The notes: generated from the letters alone by a model not told the origin. Positions 20,869 through 32,699 are shown, counted from the stretch's first letter. The stretch: 64,000 nucleotides of DNA from Mesostigma viride (GCA_009746045.1 RPFO01000365.1:17090-81089), one strand, 5' to 3'. Program-made: numbers and translations.

Positions 20869-21325
20869 AGTTAGATGAGATGCTTAGGCTGACACACGGA
20901 TTTCCGGCCTGCGCGCCGCGTATTGCCTACCGCGGCTGAGCGGGACACCTCAGTACAGTACGGCAGGGTGTACGGTACTGAGGTGTCATGTGGACCGATG
21001 TGCGGTTAGTGCCAGACTGTGCCTAGACTCTAGCTCGACCCGCCAGACCCGGGTTATCCGGTTCTGGACGGGCCGAGTGTAGTCGATGCTAGTGACGTGG
21101 TCGCATGGCATTGCAGTGTACAGTTGTCCACTGGTCGTGTGCTGCAGGTAGCACCGCCATAGGCATATAGGCGTAGCACTGGGGAGTGCCAGAGCACCCG
21201 AGTTTGCCCAGACGTTCCATTCTGAGCCCTCAGCTTCCATTGCTCTCTCATTGTATTATTGTAATACAATCATCATTCGCTCTCAGCTTTCGCAGTTGTT
21301 CGTCGTCCCTAGTCTCCATCCAACT
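20869..21325 (+). repeat. 3' LTR of element B
   Basis: A direct copy of 12832-13288, offset 8,037 bp, with no difference seen by eye. Followed by the second GCCGG. Confidence 0.9.
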
Positions 21326-22865
21326 GCCGGTGTCGGTTGAAAAAGAGGGGGAAGAAGAGGGGGACGACTCAATGCATACGTAGTCAGGCGATGGAGGGTG
21401 GCAACGCCGCTCCCCCTATTCGTCAAGACAACGTCACAGCCACAATGGAAAATCCCGTTGACATCGCGCAAAAACAGGAAAAGAGAAAGCGGCAAGTGGC
21501 CGAAGCAGTCCGCCGGTGTCGGTTGAAAAAGAGGGGGAAGAAGAGGGGGACGACTCAATGCATACGTAGTCAGGCGATGGAGGGTGGCAACGCCGCTCCC
21601 CCTATTCGTCAAGACAACGTCGGTGCGAGAAGCACCATAATGCCTGGGCGTGATGGGTTGCACGCTTTCCGGCCAGTGCCCGGGGCTGCGAGTGTCGCCC
21701 GCCCCACGGCTATCCCCGCCTGTGCTGCAGTTCGCCCCGTCAACCCCGCTGTGATGACTCGCGACGTTGCCGTGTCGCCACTTTGTTTGGCTACCATCCC
21801 AGATCCCCCGCTGGCACCCACCGGGGCATGCCATTCGGTGCACACCAAGGAAGCATTGCACAGCAAAGGACATACCGGCGTTGCACGTGCACAAGATGCT
21901 TCCAAGCGTCCGGACGCCTGCTGCGGTACACCGAATGCGTGGGAAGCAATGCAGGCCAGGCTGGCAGAGATGACCACCTGTGCAGAAACCCGGGACATTG
22001 TTGAGCGGGGCCTGATGCGGTACCCCCACGTGAGTTTGGGGAAGCGCTTAGGCGCCGGCCTCTTTGGGTCTGTGCACCTTGTCAAGTCCACTTTACCTGG
22101 CTTTGACCATCCTCTGGTCGTGAAAGTGGCAAAGATCCCGCGCGCCACATACCTCGTGCACATACAGCAGGTAATTGTGGATCTGAGTGCTGGAGTGGCC
22201 AGGGAAGCTGCTCTCATGACCATTGCGGGGCGTCGAGAGGGCACCTGTCCACGTGTCGCAGGATTGTGGGCCCCAGTTGAGACTGTAGGTGGCATAGTCA
22301 TGGAGATGGTGACGGGTGACTTGAAGGCTGCCCGTGATGCCTCCGAATACAACCGTCCCTTTGATGTGCGCACGCCTCCCATCTTGGCGAAGTGCGCCAA
22401 AGTTTTATCCAATTTGCACTCGGTTGGAATCATTCATAACGATCTTAAGTGTGACAACTTTTTGTACAAGGTTGAGGAGGGCACGGCGGAGCCAACCATC
22501 TACATTGGAGACCTGGGCCAGGCAACCAGAGTGAACGAGATGGCGCCCATGCGTGTGCCGGGGCAGTCCCGGTGGCACCCGGCCACGGTCTTGCATCCAA
22601 GTGCAAAGGCCTTGAGGGGAACGATACAAGCTCGGCCAGAGCACGATGTTTATGCTTTCTTGGTCATGGTGGACGACCTGTTCAGGAGGTCGCCCAAGTG
22701 CTTTGTCCGCAAGGCAACGGACCCAGTTCTGTGGGAGCTGTGTAGGAAGATTGCTTTTCGACAACAATACAAGCACGATATTGTGTTACCTGACATGGCC
22801 GGGCTGGCGGACATGTTCCACAAAGCCCGCATATTCGTGCCCGATGCTTACCCCAAGCAGTAACC

Positions 22866-23008
22866 GTGTTGCATCCCAAGTGCAAAGGCCTTGAGGGGAA
22901 CGCTACAAGCTCAGCCAGGGCACGATGTTTATGCTTTCTTCGTCATGGTGGACGATCTGTTCAGGAGGTCGCCCAAGTGCTTTGTCCGCAAGTCAACAGA
23001 CCCACTTC
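22866..23008 (+). pseudogene. Duplicated 3' fragment of the kinase gene
   Basis: About 140 bp just after the kinase stop repeats the kinase segment 22591-22728 with scattered substitutions (for example GAACGCTACAAGCTCAGCC versus GAACGATACAAGCTCGGCC). It lacks the rest of the domain and has no start. Confidence 0.8.
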
Positions 23009-23798
23009 TCCATGCATGAGGTGTGTAGAAAGATTGCTTACATCTGTACAGTATGATTACCCCATATTCATCTTAAGTGGAAGGACATATGCTACTCGTG
23101 CATGTGGTGTGTGCCCGAGTAGGTGGCAGTTTACATTCCCCCACCTGCAGGAAGTAGCCCAGAGTGTATTAAAAGCCATATGCCCCTTCTCAGGGCTATG
23201 GGCAGGGGTACATATTCTCCCAGCGGAGTTATGTTACTAATTAATTAATCACACGTTCATGGCAGGGGCGAGACACATAAGTTATTTTTTTTTTTTATAA
23301 TTCATCCATGTACACGTACAACGAGGGAGCTAGCACCCTAGCTTGTATCACTGCCTCCCTGTTCTTACGTGCAGGGCCAAGACGTGGACCCTCACCGCCA
23401 ACCTTGCCAACTTCTACCCCATGCCATGCATTGAGCTAGCTGAATGCACTTTGGCAATGTTCACAAGTTTCTGGCGTTGTGGCAGTTGGTGATTTCCAAC
23501 TGGCTGCAACATCTTAAGGCTCCATTCATTGTCAATGGTATGCTGGCCAAGCCAGAGATATTGAGTAAGTCAGGACAAGGCCAAGAGGGCCCAGGTCATC
23601 AAGGACTTACCCCCCCCTAGCTGCATTGGGGAAGGAGCGTGTTTGCAAACATGGGAGGCATGCTAGACAATTAGATCGCTAGGGTCGCCAGCACCATAGA
23701 TATACCATACGACTGTTTGCGTCGGCCTGCCTGTATAGATAGCTTACACCGGTATAGGATTGCGTGCACCCATCCCTCCATCCACACCTTGGGGTTAA

Positions 23799-23855
23799 TG
23801 CTCCGTGACTCCCGGCCCAACGGGAGCACGAGTTTAATTAATTCATTAATTAATT
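23799..23855 (+). mobile_element. 3'-terminal fragment of the ORF1-only LINE family
   Basis: Reads TGCTCCGTGACTCC, then CAACGGGAGCACGAG, then a (TTAA)n-like tail. It matches the termini at 36010-36061 and 43789-43837. Only the last ~60 bp are present. Confidence 0.75.
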
Positions 23856-23890
23856 GGGTCACTTTCGTAAATCAGTGCATGCATGTACGT

Positions 23891-23961
23891 CCTGGCTATT
23901 ATCAGAACACTTGCCCACGCTCCTTAGTATCATATGCTCACATGGGTCTTATTGCACCCAC
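23891..23961 (+). mobile_element. 3' UTR fragment of the ORF1-only LINE family
   Basis: CTCACATGGGTCTTATTGCA and the preceding ACTTGCCCACGCTCCTT match the 3' UTR at 35815-35880 and 43600-43665. A second short remnant, separated from the terminal hairpin fragment just upstream. Confidence 0.7.
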
Positions 23962-24395
23962 ACAACTTATTGGTCCGGATTATCACGAGATCTTGTGGAC
24001 AGCATGTGCTGGCAGTAAATTGCATTAAATTAGAATATGACTCCGTTGGGACATCATGTAGCACGTATTCGCTAGCATGCTGATGGGTGGGCGTGAGCGA
24101 AGCCACGAAACCTAACTAAGCTAACTCTAAGCTAATCTAAAAAATCAGGGCTCACTCAACATCAGCAAAGCGCCACTTCCTCCTGGGGTGGGGTGGGGGG
24201 GCTTGCCCACGGGCGCTGACGTGTGGGCCTGGACAATGGTCTGCCACCTCATCCTGTCCTGCATGGCAGTCCAAGCAAGAGCGAGGGAGGAAATGTGTTG
24301 TTCAACCAGGGCTGGGACCACTAGGTCGGCTGCCTGTAAGTGAAGAAACAATCCACATGACTTGTCCTCGCCTGCATGTCATGCAAGTTCTTACA

Positions 24396-27300
24396 TCACA
24401 TCTTGTAGCCACCATGACGAACCAGCAGACCCTGTTGACGACGAGACTTGAAGAAAGGAGGCGTGTCCCGGTCACAGTCATCAAGGCCGTACACCCGGTT
24501 CCCTGCGTTATGGATCAGTTCCCTGTTTCCTTCCTTCTTGCGATCCCCCTTTCTCATGGGGATTGCAGATGTGGTGCACCTGGGGTCGTGGACAGTCCCG
24601 TTGCATTGGTGGACCATCGTCACAGCAGCCGTGACACGATAAATAGGGAAGAGTTCACCGGCTACCGGTTCGGCAGCCTTCTCGAACAAGGGCAGCTGCT
24701 GGCGTCTGCTAAACTTGCCCAGTTCTTCGTACCACGTGGGCACGATCCACAAATAGGATTTGCCATCATTCCCTTCCACTGACACTACAGCTGTGACTTC
24801 ACATATCCAATGCTCTCCAGCGTCATCAGCAAGCACGTACCGACGCGGATCCTCCGCGGCACCGACTCTGTAGTCCTGCGGCCTGTAAGCATAAGTATGC
24901 CCCACCGCCACGGTCGCCTTGTATGTGACTGCCTTGCGCCATAGCCGCACACCCGGGTCTTCAACTCATTCCACGTCTCCGCCGCCTCGGGAAAATACTC
25001 CTTGAAGCGATGCAAGACAATAGCCGGCGTCAAACCATGCTGCACGTGCTCCCACTCGATGACCCCATCAGTACCGTTGCGTGTGCTGCGGATCAGAAGC
25101 TTGGGGATGCCGCCAAAACATGTCCTTACCCGTCCCCCAGCACGTCCCTCGGTGTGTTCAACTGTAGGGTACGCAGCCCCGTCCGCCAATGCCACCCCCA
25201 GTGTAGCCGTGCCGCTTTGGCCGGAGAGCCAGTCCTCATGCACACCTCCACTCTTGAACAAGTACTTGGCAGCTGGGCTTGATAGCAGTGCTTCACGCGC
25301 CTGTGGAGTCAAGAACTTCTCTGGGTCCTCGAGCCCCTTGAGTATATTATCCAACGCGTGCTGCCTCTCCCCTGCGAAAACAGCGATGCATGGTGAACGG
25401 GGCGATGTATCAATCCTTGCAAACAGTACATGCAGTGAGCTAGGCTCATTGATTCCTGAACTTAGTGCACGTTGCCCCAGGACACTCACCTCGTAACCTC
25501 CTCATGGTGCCTTACAATATGCATAACGTCTACAGGGTGGGCTGTCAATGGGCCAGGTTTGGGATCGCCACCTTGCATGTATGCCCTGGAACACACCCGA
25601 TAGAGGTGGGCCACGGGGGCCATTCTGACATCCAAAATCACACATCCCAACCCCAAACCCTAAACTATTTTAAACCCTAAGCACAGCCCGGCCCTTATGC
25701 ATGTACATGTCCACGGTACTAACTCGGCTGGAAGCTTGCGTTGCACATGAAAATAGCAGCAGGCTGGTAATAATCCTTACATTTCAGCAGCAACCATTTG
25801 TCAGCATCTAGGATATGGCGGGCGTTGACGCTTCTCATCAGGTCCCCAATAATGCCGTGATCCCTCTCAAACGCATGGCCGTCCATATCCCAGAGCCTGC
25901 CCACGTCCTTGGTCTGGTGCGCCACATGGAGCCCCATATGACAGTTGGCTGTGGCAGCGTTGTGGCCTCGCTCGTTTGCAGTCTTCCCCCTCTGTGCAAC
26001 CACGCCAGCATTGGCGTACTTTCCACGAGGCCATAGGGCATTGAAACGTTTCAGGAACTCGCGATACACCTTGTCGGCATTGTCAGCATGCGTCGGGGAA
26101 GTGTACTCGCTCAGTACCATCTCCGTCCACTGCGATGAAAGCAAACATGAGCAGCATTACATTGAAAGCACGTTTCCAGCCAGTGTTTACAATGCGATTA
26201 TAATATATATTTTTGACTCATGGGGCTTGTAGATAAAAACCTAAAACAGCTCACACATCATGAAGTGACATGTCTATGCAAGTGCACATGATGTAGCATA
26301 CGGGGAATGTTAGGTTGGCAAGGTCTTACCACGCAAAGGTCCCGCACCATTTGAGCAGTGCCTCGAACGCGCTGGGGAGGCCGTGCGTTAGGTTCTTTGG
26401 CAGACTCCCGCACTCGAAGAATCCATTCCATGGCATGTGGTACCATCGGCAGGCACTGCAGGAACTGCATGGCCTTGAAGAAAGGGTATCGGGTGAACGG
26501 GTTCTTGGGCAATGCGGCCCTTCCGCTGGTGGTGGGCCACGCTCTCGCATATGCATCACATTCCCGGATCTCATCGGATTTCAGGAGCCGGGTGCAGATG
26601 AAAATGAAGACGGTTTTGATGATCCCCAAGCACAGCAAGTGAAAGATCTCAATGGGAAACCGTCGAAACCTGTCCCAGTGCCTGAGACCCTGCCATACGG
26701 AGGGACGGCTGTGCTTAATACCGTGCTCCGCCTCCGCCTCCTTCGCGAGCTTGGCCCTGGAAAACGCAATGTGTGGGATGGAAGGCACAAAGTTTCACAA
26801 TCGGGATACGTCAAAGCATGCAGACCTTGTGGAATGGTCTACGAAAGCTTGGCAGATATCCGAACCACCACGGCAGACCTTATGCTACAGACCATCTGTG
26901 CACGGTCAGACCTTGTTGCTGCCACACACACAATTGATGACTGCACACAGGGCGGCGTTGCTTTCCTCCCGCTGGACCTGGGTACCATCCGCCATGCATG
27001 CATGGTGCGGTGTGAATGGGTCTACATAAGACTGGTAGATGCAACGTGGGGTGCTACCAGACCAATTGTGTTATATAGCATGGAGTTCATGTAGGGTTAA
27101 CTTACTTCTCACGAGCCGTCAGTCCCTCACGCTCCATGGTTGCGCACACAGCTCGGTGGCCCTCCTCCGTACGCAGCTCAAGCACCACTTCGGTGTGCCC
27201 CCAGAACTCGGAGTGGAGAGTACAAAAGCCGCAGCCATGATTGCTGCCAGACGCCATGAGCCCCATCTCTGCAAACCGCGCCCCGGAATCTAGCAGCCAA

Positions 27301-28868
27301 AAAAAGGGTACTCTGACCTCCATCCACGACACAACACCGGTCAGAGGGTCTGCCATTTCCATGGCCACCCCTTGCTGCAGTGGGCGGATCTCGTTATCCA
27401 GCAGCCACTTGTTGAAGGCATCCGCATCCACATGCTTTGGCCTCAGCGTGACCACGTGATTGCGGGCAGCCGATCGATCCAGCGTTAGGATCCTGAACTG
27501 ATACGACACCACATCGGCATCCGTATTGTCAGTGATCTTGAAGCTATCCATCCAAAGCACGATTGGGATCACAACGACGGGCAAGCCCAGCCGCGGGCGG
27601 GCCTGACACTTGCGGAGGGGGCCCTTCTGCCAGTCCCTGAAATCACCTATGGGCTGCATCAAAGGGTGGCCATGGGGATCCCTTAGATCATTCCCATCAG
27701 CATCTGTTTCCACGATGCCCCCGGTCGTGACTCCGTATGTCCGTGACAAGAAGTAGTCGTGTTTCCCAACTGTGCCCTCTTGCTCCATTTCCGCGAAGTC
27801 TTCTTCAGAGTGAACCCTGATATGGCGCTTGTAGGTCCCTGCCTCCACCAATTCCGTCCAGTTGCATGCAAATAGCTCCTTCTCATGAAACCCGGGGCTT
27901 CCCCTTTTCAGGTGCGTGTGTCGCCACTTGTTGGCATACAAGTACTGCACCTCGAAGAGCACCTTGACAGAATCCGAGAGCTTGTCGTCACGCTGGTACA
28001 GGACGCCGGTCAGCCTCACCGGGGCCCCATAAGGCTTGCCTTTGTTCACACCGTCCTCAGTCACCGAGACCTCGAGGAAGTCACCGACCGTGAACGTCTG
28101 GCCGGATAGCGCTATCCCACGAAGGCGGCACAGAGGATGGTCGTGGAAGAAGGTACTCATGTGGAAACCTGTGCGCCGGCCATCCGCAAGCACCTCGGGC
28201 CGCACATGCAGGTGGCGCGTGACATTGTGCTGGCGTAGCAGATGTTGAAGCCGGGTCTTGATGCTGCACGTGTGGGCGACAGAGCCGTTAGGGAGTTCAA
28301 TTCGCGTGACATGGTGCGTTGGGAGCTCCTTTTCCACCTTCCTGACCACAGGGAGCGTGAGCCGGTCGGCATCTTCCGATCGGTACTTGGGGTCTTGTCT
28401 CATGGCAGTTCTGCACAGCACGCCTTCGTCAGTCCGAGAATCGATTCGCTTATGGTATGCAAACTCCAGAAACTCCGAGTGCGACCGAAAGATCCCGTAC
28501 CCAGTCTCATTTCCCTGGCCGTCTGTTGGGGCCGAAGGCACTGAGCATGGATCAGGAGCTGCCACCGTCATGCGCCCGTCTATTTTCCCCCCTGGACAAT
28601 GGCTAAGTCTCCGTTGCACGGCGGGCTCCTCAACGGAGTCAGCACTATTCCCGCCGTCGCCTCCATCCCCTGATTCAGTTGCATCCACTTCATCTGACCC
28701 AGCGTCGCGCGACAGAGCCCTCCCAGCGTCAACATCATCACCAAGTGCAGCGTTATCCACCAACTCGTCCTCAACGTCCTCATCGCAGTTGTTGATGCCA
28801 ATGACGGTGTGAGCCACGGCGATGTCTTGACGCTTTCTTTGCCTGCTGAAGAGATACCGCTCAGGCAT
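24396..28868 (-). CDS. Spliced Tnp2-like (CACTA/Plavaka-type) transposase
   Basis: Exons join in frame through GT-AG introns. Exon 1 is 28868-27106, exon 2 is 26756-26330, exon 3 is 26129-25781, and exon 4 runs from 25371 down to 24396. Exon 1 has an acidic N-terminus, then IPIVLWMDSFKI and a SNHGCGFC cysteine motif typical of Tnp2 transposases. Exon 2 has HGIKHSRPSVWQGL and FPIEIFHLLCLGIIK, where Tnp2 proteins show P-x-D-x-MH. Exon 3 has NCHMGLHV and DGHAFERDHGIIGD, matching the conserved N-x-H and F-E-R-x-x-G end. Exon 4 shows a frame change near 24950 at a GTGTG run. The 5' start is uncertain: ATG 28868 is the first in frame, but an upstream exon is possible. Terminal inverted repeats were not found. 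Confidence 0.65.
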
Positions 28869-28904
28869 TTGTAATCGCTTCCTTCGACGGGAATAATTAG
28901 GCAC

Positions 28905-29320
28905 CCTGAAACCGTCCCGGTGGAGGGTCGTCCGTGCCTTTCATCATAAGGCTCAAAGACACCGACGACCAGCCATGCAGCTAAAGCCACTGTTTGAGTT
29001 CCTGTGCCGAGGGTCCTCCACTCCCTTGAGTATCCTAGTATCCAGCGTGTAGTTCTTCTTGCCTGCGTTAATTGGGCAATAACGGTAATTCAACAAGGCG
29101 AACAAAACATTAATTCCATGCATTCGGCCTGGCCAAGTTTTGCGCTGTGCCGCCGCCACTTCACGAACCACGGTAATGACGTTTATATAATATAAGCCCT
29201 AACCTACTGTGATATAATGAAGTTGGTGTCACGTGAGCACAGGACCTTCAATTGCTATTCTCCAAGTGGCAGGGATTATTAGGACTATCTACTCCACACT
29301 AAGCTATGTACTCGAGTCAT
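28905..29320. other. Flank between the transposase and the repeat array
   Basis: May hold the promoter or first exon of the minus-strand transposase (a possible AG acceptor lies near 28906). No other coding signal. Confidence 0.3.
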
Positions 29321-29775
29321 GACGCGGTGAGACACGCCCGTATTACATAGGAAGGAGTGACTATGTACTCCGGACTATGTACTCCAAGAGTACATAGGGT
29401 GGCACACTATGTACTCCAAGAGTACATAGTCCGGAGTACATATGATCCTGGATTTCCGAATAGGGGACTGCCGACGCGGTGAGACACGCCCGTATTACAT
29501 AGGAAGGAGTGACTATGTACTCCACACTATGTACTCCAAGAGTACATAGGGTGGCACACTATGTACTCCAAGAGTACATAGTCCGGAGTACATATGATCC
29601 GGGATTTCCGAATAGGGGACTGCCGACGCGGTGAGACACGCCCGTATTACATAGGAAGGAGTGACTATGTACTCCACCCTATGTACTCCAAGAGTACATA
29701 GGGTGGCACACTATGTACTCCAAGAGTACATAGTGTCTCCAATGCAGCAGCACTCCGCTATGTACTCGACTCATG
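29321..29775. repeat. 152-bp tandem repeat rich in palindromes, about three units
   Basis: GACGCGGTGAGACACGCCCG recurs at 29321, 29473 and 29625, a period of 152 bp. Each unit contains inverted words around CTATGTACTC and GAGTACATAG that could form cruciforms. The last unit is partial. Confidence 0.9.
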
Positions 29776-29973
29776 ACGACTGCCCGAAGCAGCTCCTCTG
29801 CGAGTGAGCCACGTGGACCGGGGCCGACGCGTCGCCTTGATTTTTGAATTTCCGAACGCGCCAGACCATACCGCTGCGTTACATTTTGCACGAGCGCACG
29901 CTTGAAAGCCTCACCAGTGCCCAGAACGCAGCATCAGTGCCCAGAACGCAGCAATTAAGCAGCTGAAGTGAAT

Positions 29974-31515
29974 ATGGGAAAGCGCCGGACTGACATGGCG
30001 GCACCAAAGGGTGCAGCCACAACAAAGGGCATGGTCTCGGCACGCGAGGCCACAGCGAGAAAGAAGGCCAGGCGGGCCGATGTGGAAAAAAACCAACACT
30101 GGGGGAAGCAGGAGGCGGAGAACCTGGACTCGGAGGAGGACTTACAAACCTCCGACGACGAGGACGACCAGGACGACGACTATGACGACGATGAGTTGGA
30201 CACCACGCCTCAGAAGGGTGGGCAGGACAAGGGCTCGGGCAGCAAGGGGAAGACTAGGAAAGCTGAGGCAGGCAGCGGGGGCGCTACTCATAGCAGGCTG
30301 GACCCTAGCGGGACAGCCGCGGACGTCCGCCAACTCAAGAGCGACATGGCGAAGCAGAAAGAAATGACCGACAAGATGTATGAGATGCTTCAACAGTTAC
30401 TGGACCAGGGTCGGCAGCCCCGGTCGCAGGAGGCCACGCCCACGCAGCCGACCCGGCTTTCCAGTGCCTCAGGTCCTGAGGGGAGCCCGGCGAGCGACGC
30501 TCGCGGCTCGATCGACGCTGGCTTCGTTCCAGTCTTCGAATGGGTAAACCCCTCTGCTGTATTAGGGGAACCCTTTAAAGTGCATCATTCCGTATGGTTC
30601 TCCTTGGAGTTGTTTGGGGTGGTTATGATCTACGAAATGCAAATGCAATCAACAGTACTTGTCACGTGTGTCGTTGCAATTCTGGTTGTGTGTTTTGTTT
30701 GGGTCTCGCAGTGGAAAAAGAAGGAGATCCAGGCTGCGTTTGACGACATGGATGGCCACTTTCTCACCCCTGAGGCCATGGACCAGGAGGATGACGGGGG
30801 GCTGTGGAAGAAGTATGTTGCCATCGTGGCGGACGTGACCATCCAGAACAATTACATGCCAGCGGGCAGGAGGGAGGCCGCCGCCAAGCACGCAGCATCG
30901 GCAATGCGATGCCACCTGACATCAACCAGGTCCAATGCCAAGAAGCAGATTCGAAAGATGACGCTAGACAACAAGAAGTACGTTGAGGCGGCGGCAGCGC
31001 CAGCCGGCGACATCCGCTCCAAGGGGCGTAAACGCCTGGTGTATGACGTAAGTGTATGACTTATGGGGTCACTTTAATGCTCAACTAGGTTTAATGGGTG
31101 GTGGCCTGTCGAGGAACGTGTGGTCTAAAAACGATATGGTAAAGCCTTGCTGTTCTTCCTTGTGCCCTTTGCAACATCATGCATTATATATCCATGATGT
31201 CGTATGCATTACATTCTACACTTGCTCACTGTCATGTATGTGTGTACGCTTGCAATTGGACTTGCTCGTGGTGTCAATGCGCAGTTCCTCCTTCGCAAGT
31301 TCAAGCACTGGAACGTGGACACGATGAAGCAGCGAAAGGTCCTGATTGACCATGTCGGCCTTGTGGTAGACTCCGTGTGGGAAGCTGAGGCTGACATGAG
31401 GGCCAAATCAGCTAGCGGCCTCGTGGCGAGGAAGTTTCTGACCACCACTGACGCAGCCAAGTTCGATGCAGACCTGGACGACCTCATTGAGGAGGAAGCA
31501 CTGGACGAGTGCTGA
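29974..31515 (+). CDS. Three-exon gene, unknown function
   Basis: Exons 29974-30543, 30712-31047 and 31285-31515 join in phase 0 across GT-AG introns of 168 bp (GTAAAC...TCGCAG) and 237 bp (GTAAGT...GCGCAG), giving 378 residues. The first intron has no in-frame stop, so an unspliced read would insert a false membrane-like stretch. The N-terminus is basic (MGKRRTDM) and then strongly acidic (DDEDDQDDDYDDDE), followed by a short Gln/Met coiled-coil-like segment (MYEMLQQLL). The C-terminal half is helical, Lys-rich and acidic at its end (DLDDLIEEEALDEC), with no Cys/His pattern. I do not recognise a family. The charged N-terminus suggests a nuclear or nucleic-acid-associated protein, but this is inference. 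Confidence 0.6.
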
Positions 31516-31792
31516 TAAATGGCATTAGCGGAAGACAATAATGACTATCCACAACTTGTGCACGGTATACAATGGCATCAGGCCATGCCTTGGCTGGACC
31601 CCAAGTCCAGACTTACCACCAGCTGGTAATGTTACGCTAGGTGGAACCTTGTATTATGGCAGGACCTTGAAGACATTGATGATGATACTGCCTTTGAATA
31701 CTCTGTGTTTTTCTGATGTGAGCCAATGATGCTATGTGTTTTATCATGGTGGGCCGCACCTTGTCTTTTACACTTACACTTATGGTTCTCTG

Positions 31793-31798
31793 AATAAA
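31793..31798 (+). promoter_or_regulatory. Poly(A) signal AATAAA
   Basis: AATAAA lies 278 bp after the stop of the three-exon gene, in AT-rich sequence. It is a plausible 3'-end signal for that gene. Confidence 0.5.
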
Positions 31799-31884
31799 TT
31801 ATTTTAATATCATATGTATGTGCATAATAAATTGTTAGAGACTGTCTACATCAAATCCTGCATTTTGAGATCCATACCCAAGAC

Positions 31885-32600
31885 GGTAACTAGTTATGGG
31901 TTTGGTTACTGGGCCATAACCATGGCAGTAACCAGGCCTGTTTACGGGGCAATAACTAGTAGTGGTTACTGGCCTGGTTACGGGCCAGTAACCAGGCCTG
32001 TAACCTGCCCCAGTACATAATACCGGACCAGTAACCATGGCAATAACCAGGACCGTTTACGGCGCCGTAACTAGTAATGGTTACTGGCCAGGTTACGGGC
32101 CCGTAACCAGGACAGTAGCCATGCCAGAGACTGGCCCGTAACCTATGCTGATGCCAAATACCGGACCCGTAACCATGCCAGTAACCATGCCCGTTTACGG
32201 GTCAGTTACTTGTACAGGTTACGGGCCAGTTACCGGTCCCGTAACCAGGCCAGTAACCCATCCCGGTTATCAGAACTGGTCCCGTAACCATGCCGGTAAC
32301 CCATCCCGGTTTTCAGAACTGGTCCCGTAACCATGTCAGTTTACCGCCCGGTAACTTCTACTTGGGCCGTAACCATGCCCGTAACCCAGTAAGGTTACGG
32401 GCATGGTTACGGCTCCGGTAAAAGTTAACGCCCAGTAAACGTTCCGGTAACTATTACCGCCCGGTAACCATTACCGGCCGGTATTTAGTCTGTCGCGTTT
32501 AAGGTTACCGGCCGGTAACCTGGCCGGTAACCTTAAACGTACATGGTTACCGGCCGGTAACCGCCCCGGTAACCTCAACCGGGGCGTTTACGCCCCGTAA
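31885..32600. repeat. GTTAC/GTAAC palindromic satellite
   Basis: About 700 bp made almost only of GGTTAC, GTAACC, GGGCCAGTAACC and similar words in alternating orientation. It has dozens of short inverted repeats (for example GGTTACCGGCCGGTAACC). The spacing is irregular, so it is a degenerate palindromic satellite. Open frames across it are artefacts. Confidence 0.8.
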
Positions 32601-32617
32601 AATTAACTCCTAGTGTA

Positions 32618-32625
32618 GCAGCAAA
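32618..32625. other. Target-site duplication of hAT-like element, left copy
   Basis: GCAGCAAA, repeated exactly at 36265-36272. Confidence 0.9.
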
Positions 32626-32699
32626 CAGTGTTCCATTATACGGCGTATTATACGGTATAATACGGTATAATACGCGTTATACAAGGTCGAGCGTACAAT

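Larger units (their letters stand above)
12832..21325 (+). mobile_element. Copia-like LTR retrotransposon B, 8,494 bp
   Basis: Bounded by two 457-bp LTRs and flanked by the 5-bp target duplication GCCGG (12827-12831 and 21326-21330). The empty site can be read from the second unit of the tandem duplication in the kinase gene, where GCCGG appears once. Internal coding has Gag, integrase, protease-like, RT and RNase H blocks in that order, with at least four frame changes, so it is probably non-autonomous as assembled. Confidence 0.9.
12736..22863 (+). pseudogene. Protein kinase gene split by Copia element B
   Basis: The start is an ATG at 12736 in the context CCACCATGG. Its first 32 codons run to 12831 and resume in frame at 21331, with the 8.5-kb element between. 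The intact parts sum to about 542 residues. The N-terminus holds a 62-codon tandem duplication (unit 1 is split by the insertion; unit 2 is 21436-21621) rich in Lys/Arg. The kinase domain occupies the last 280 residues: GAGLFGSV glycine loop (about 22051), VVKVAK lysine, HNDLKCDNF catalytic loop (about 22434; HND replaces HRD but the Asp is kept) and IGDLG in place of DFG (about 22506). The metal-binding Asp is present. Likely a Ser/Thr-type host kinase; substrate unknown. After insertion, only transcripts starting near the 3' LTR could express the kinase domain. Confidence 0.75.
23009..24395. other. Non-coding region with LINE 3'-end fragments
   Basis: No gene seen. Contains a poly-T run near 23290 and short TTAA repeats near 23240, as well as the two LINE fragments listed separately. 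Confidence 0.4.

Noticed and set aside
31814..32330. Short frames in the GTTAC satellite
   Set aside because: Their peptides simply repeat the satellite words.
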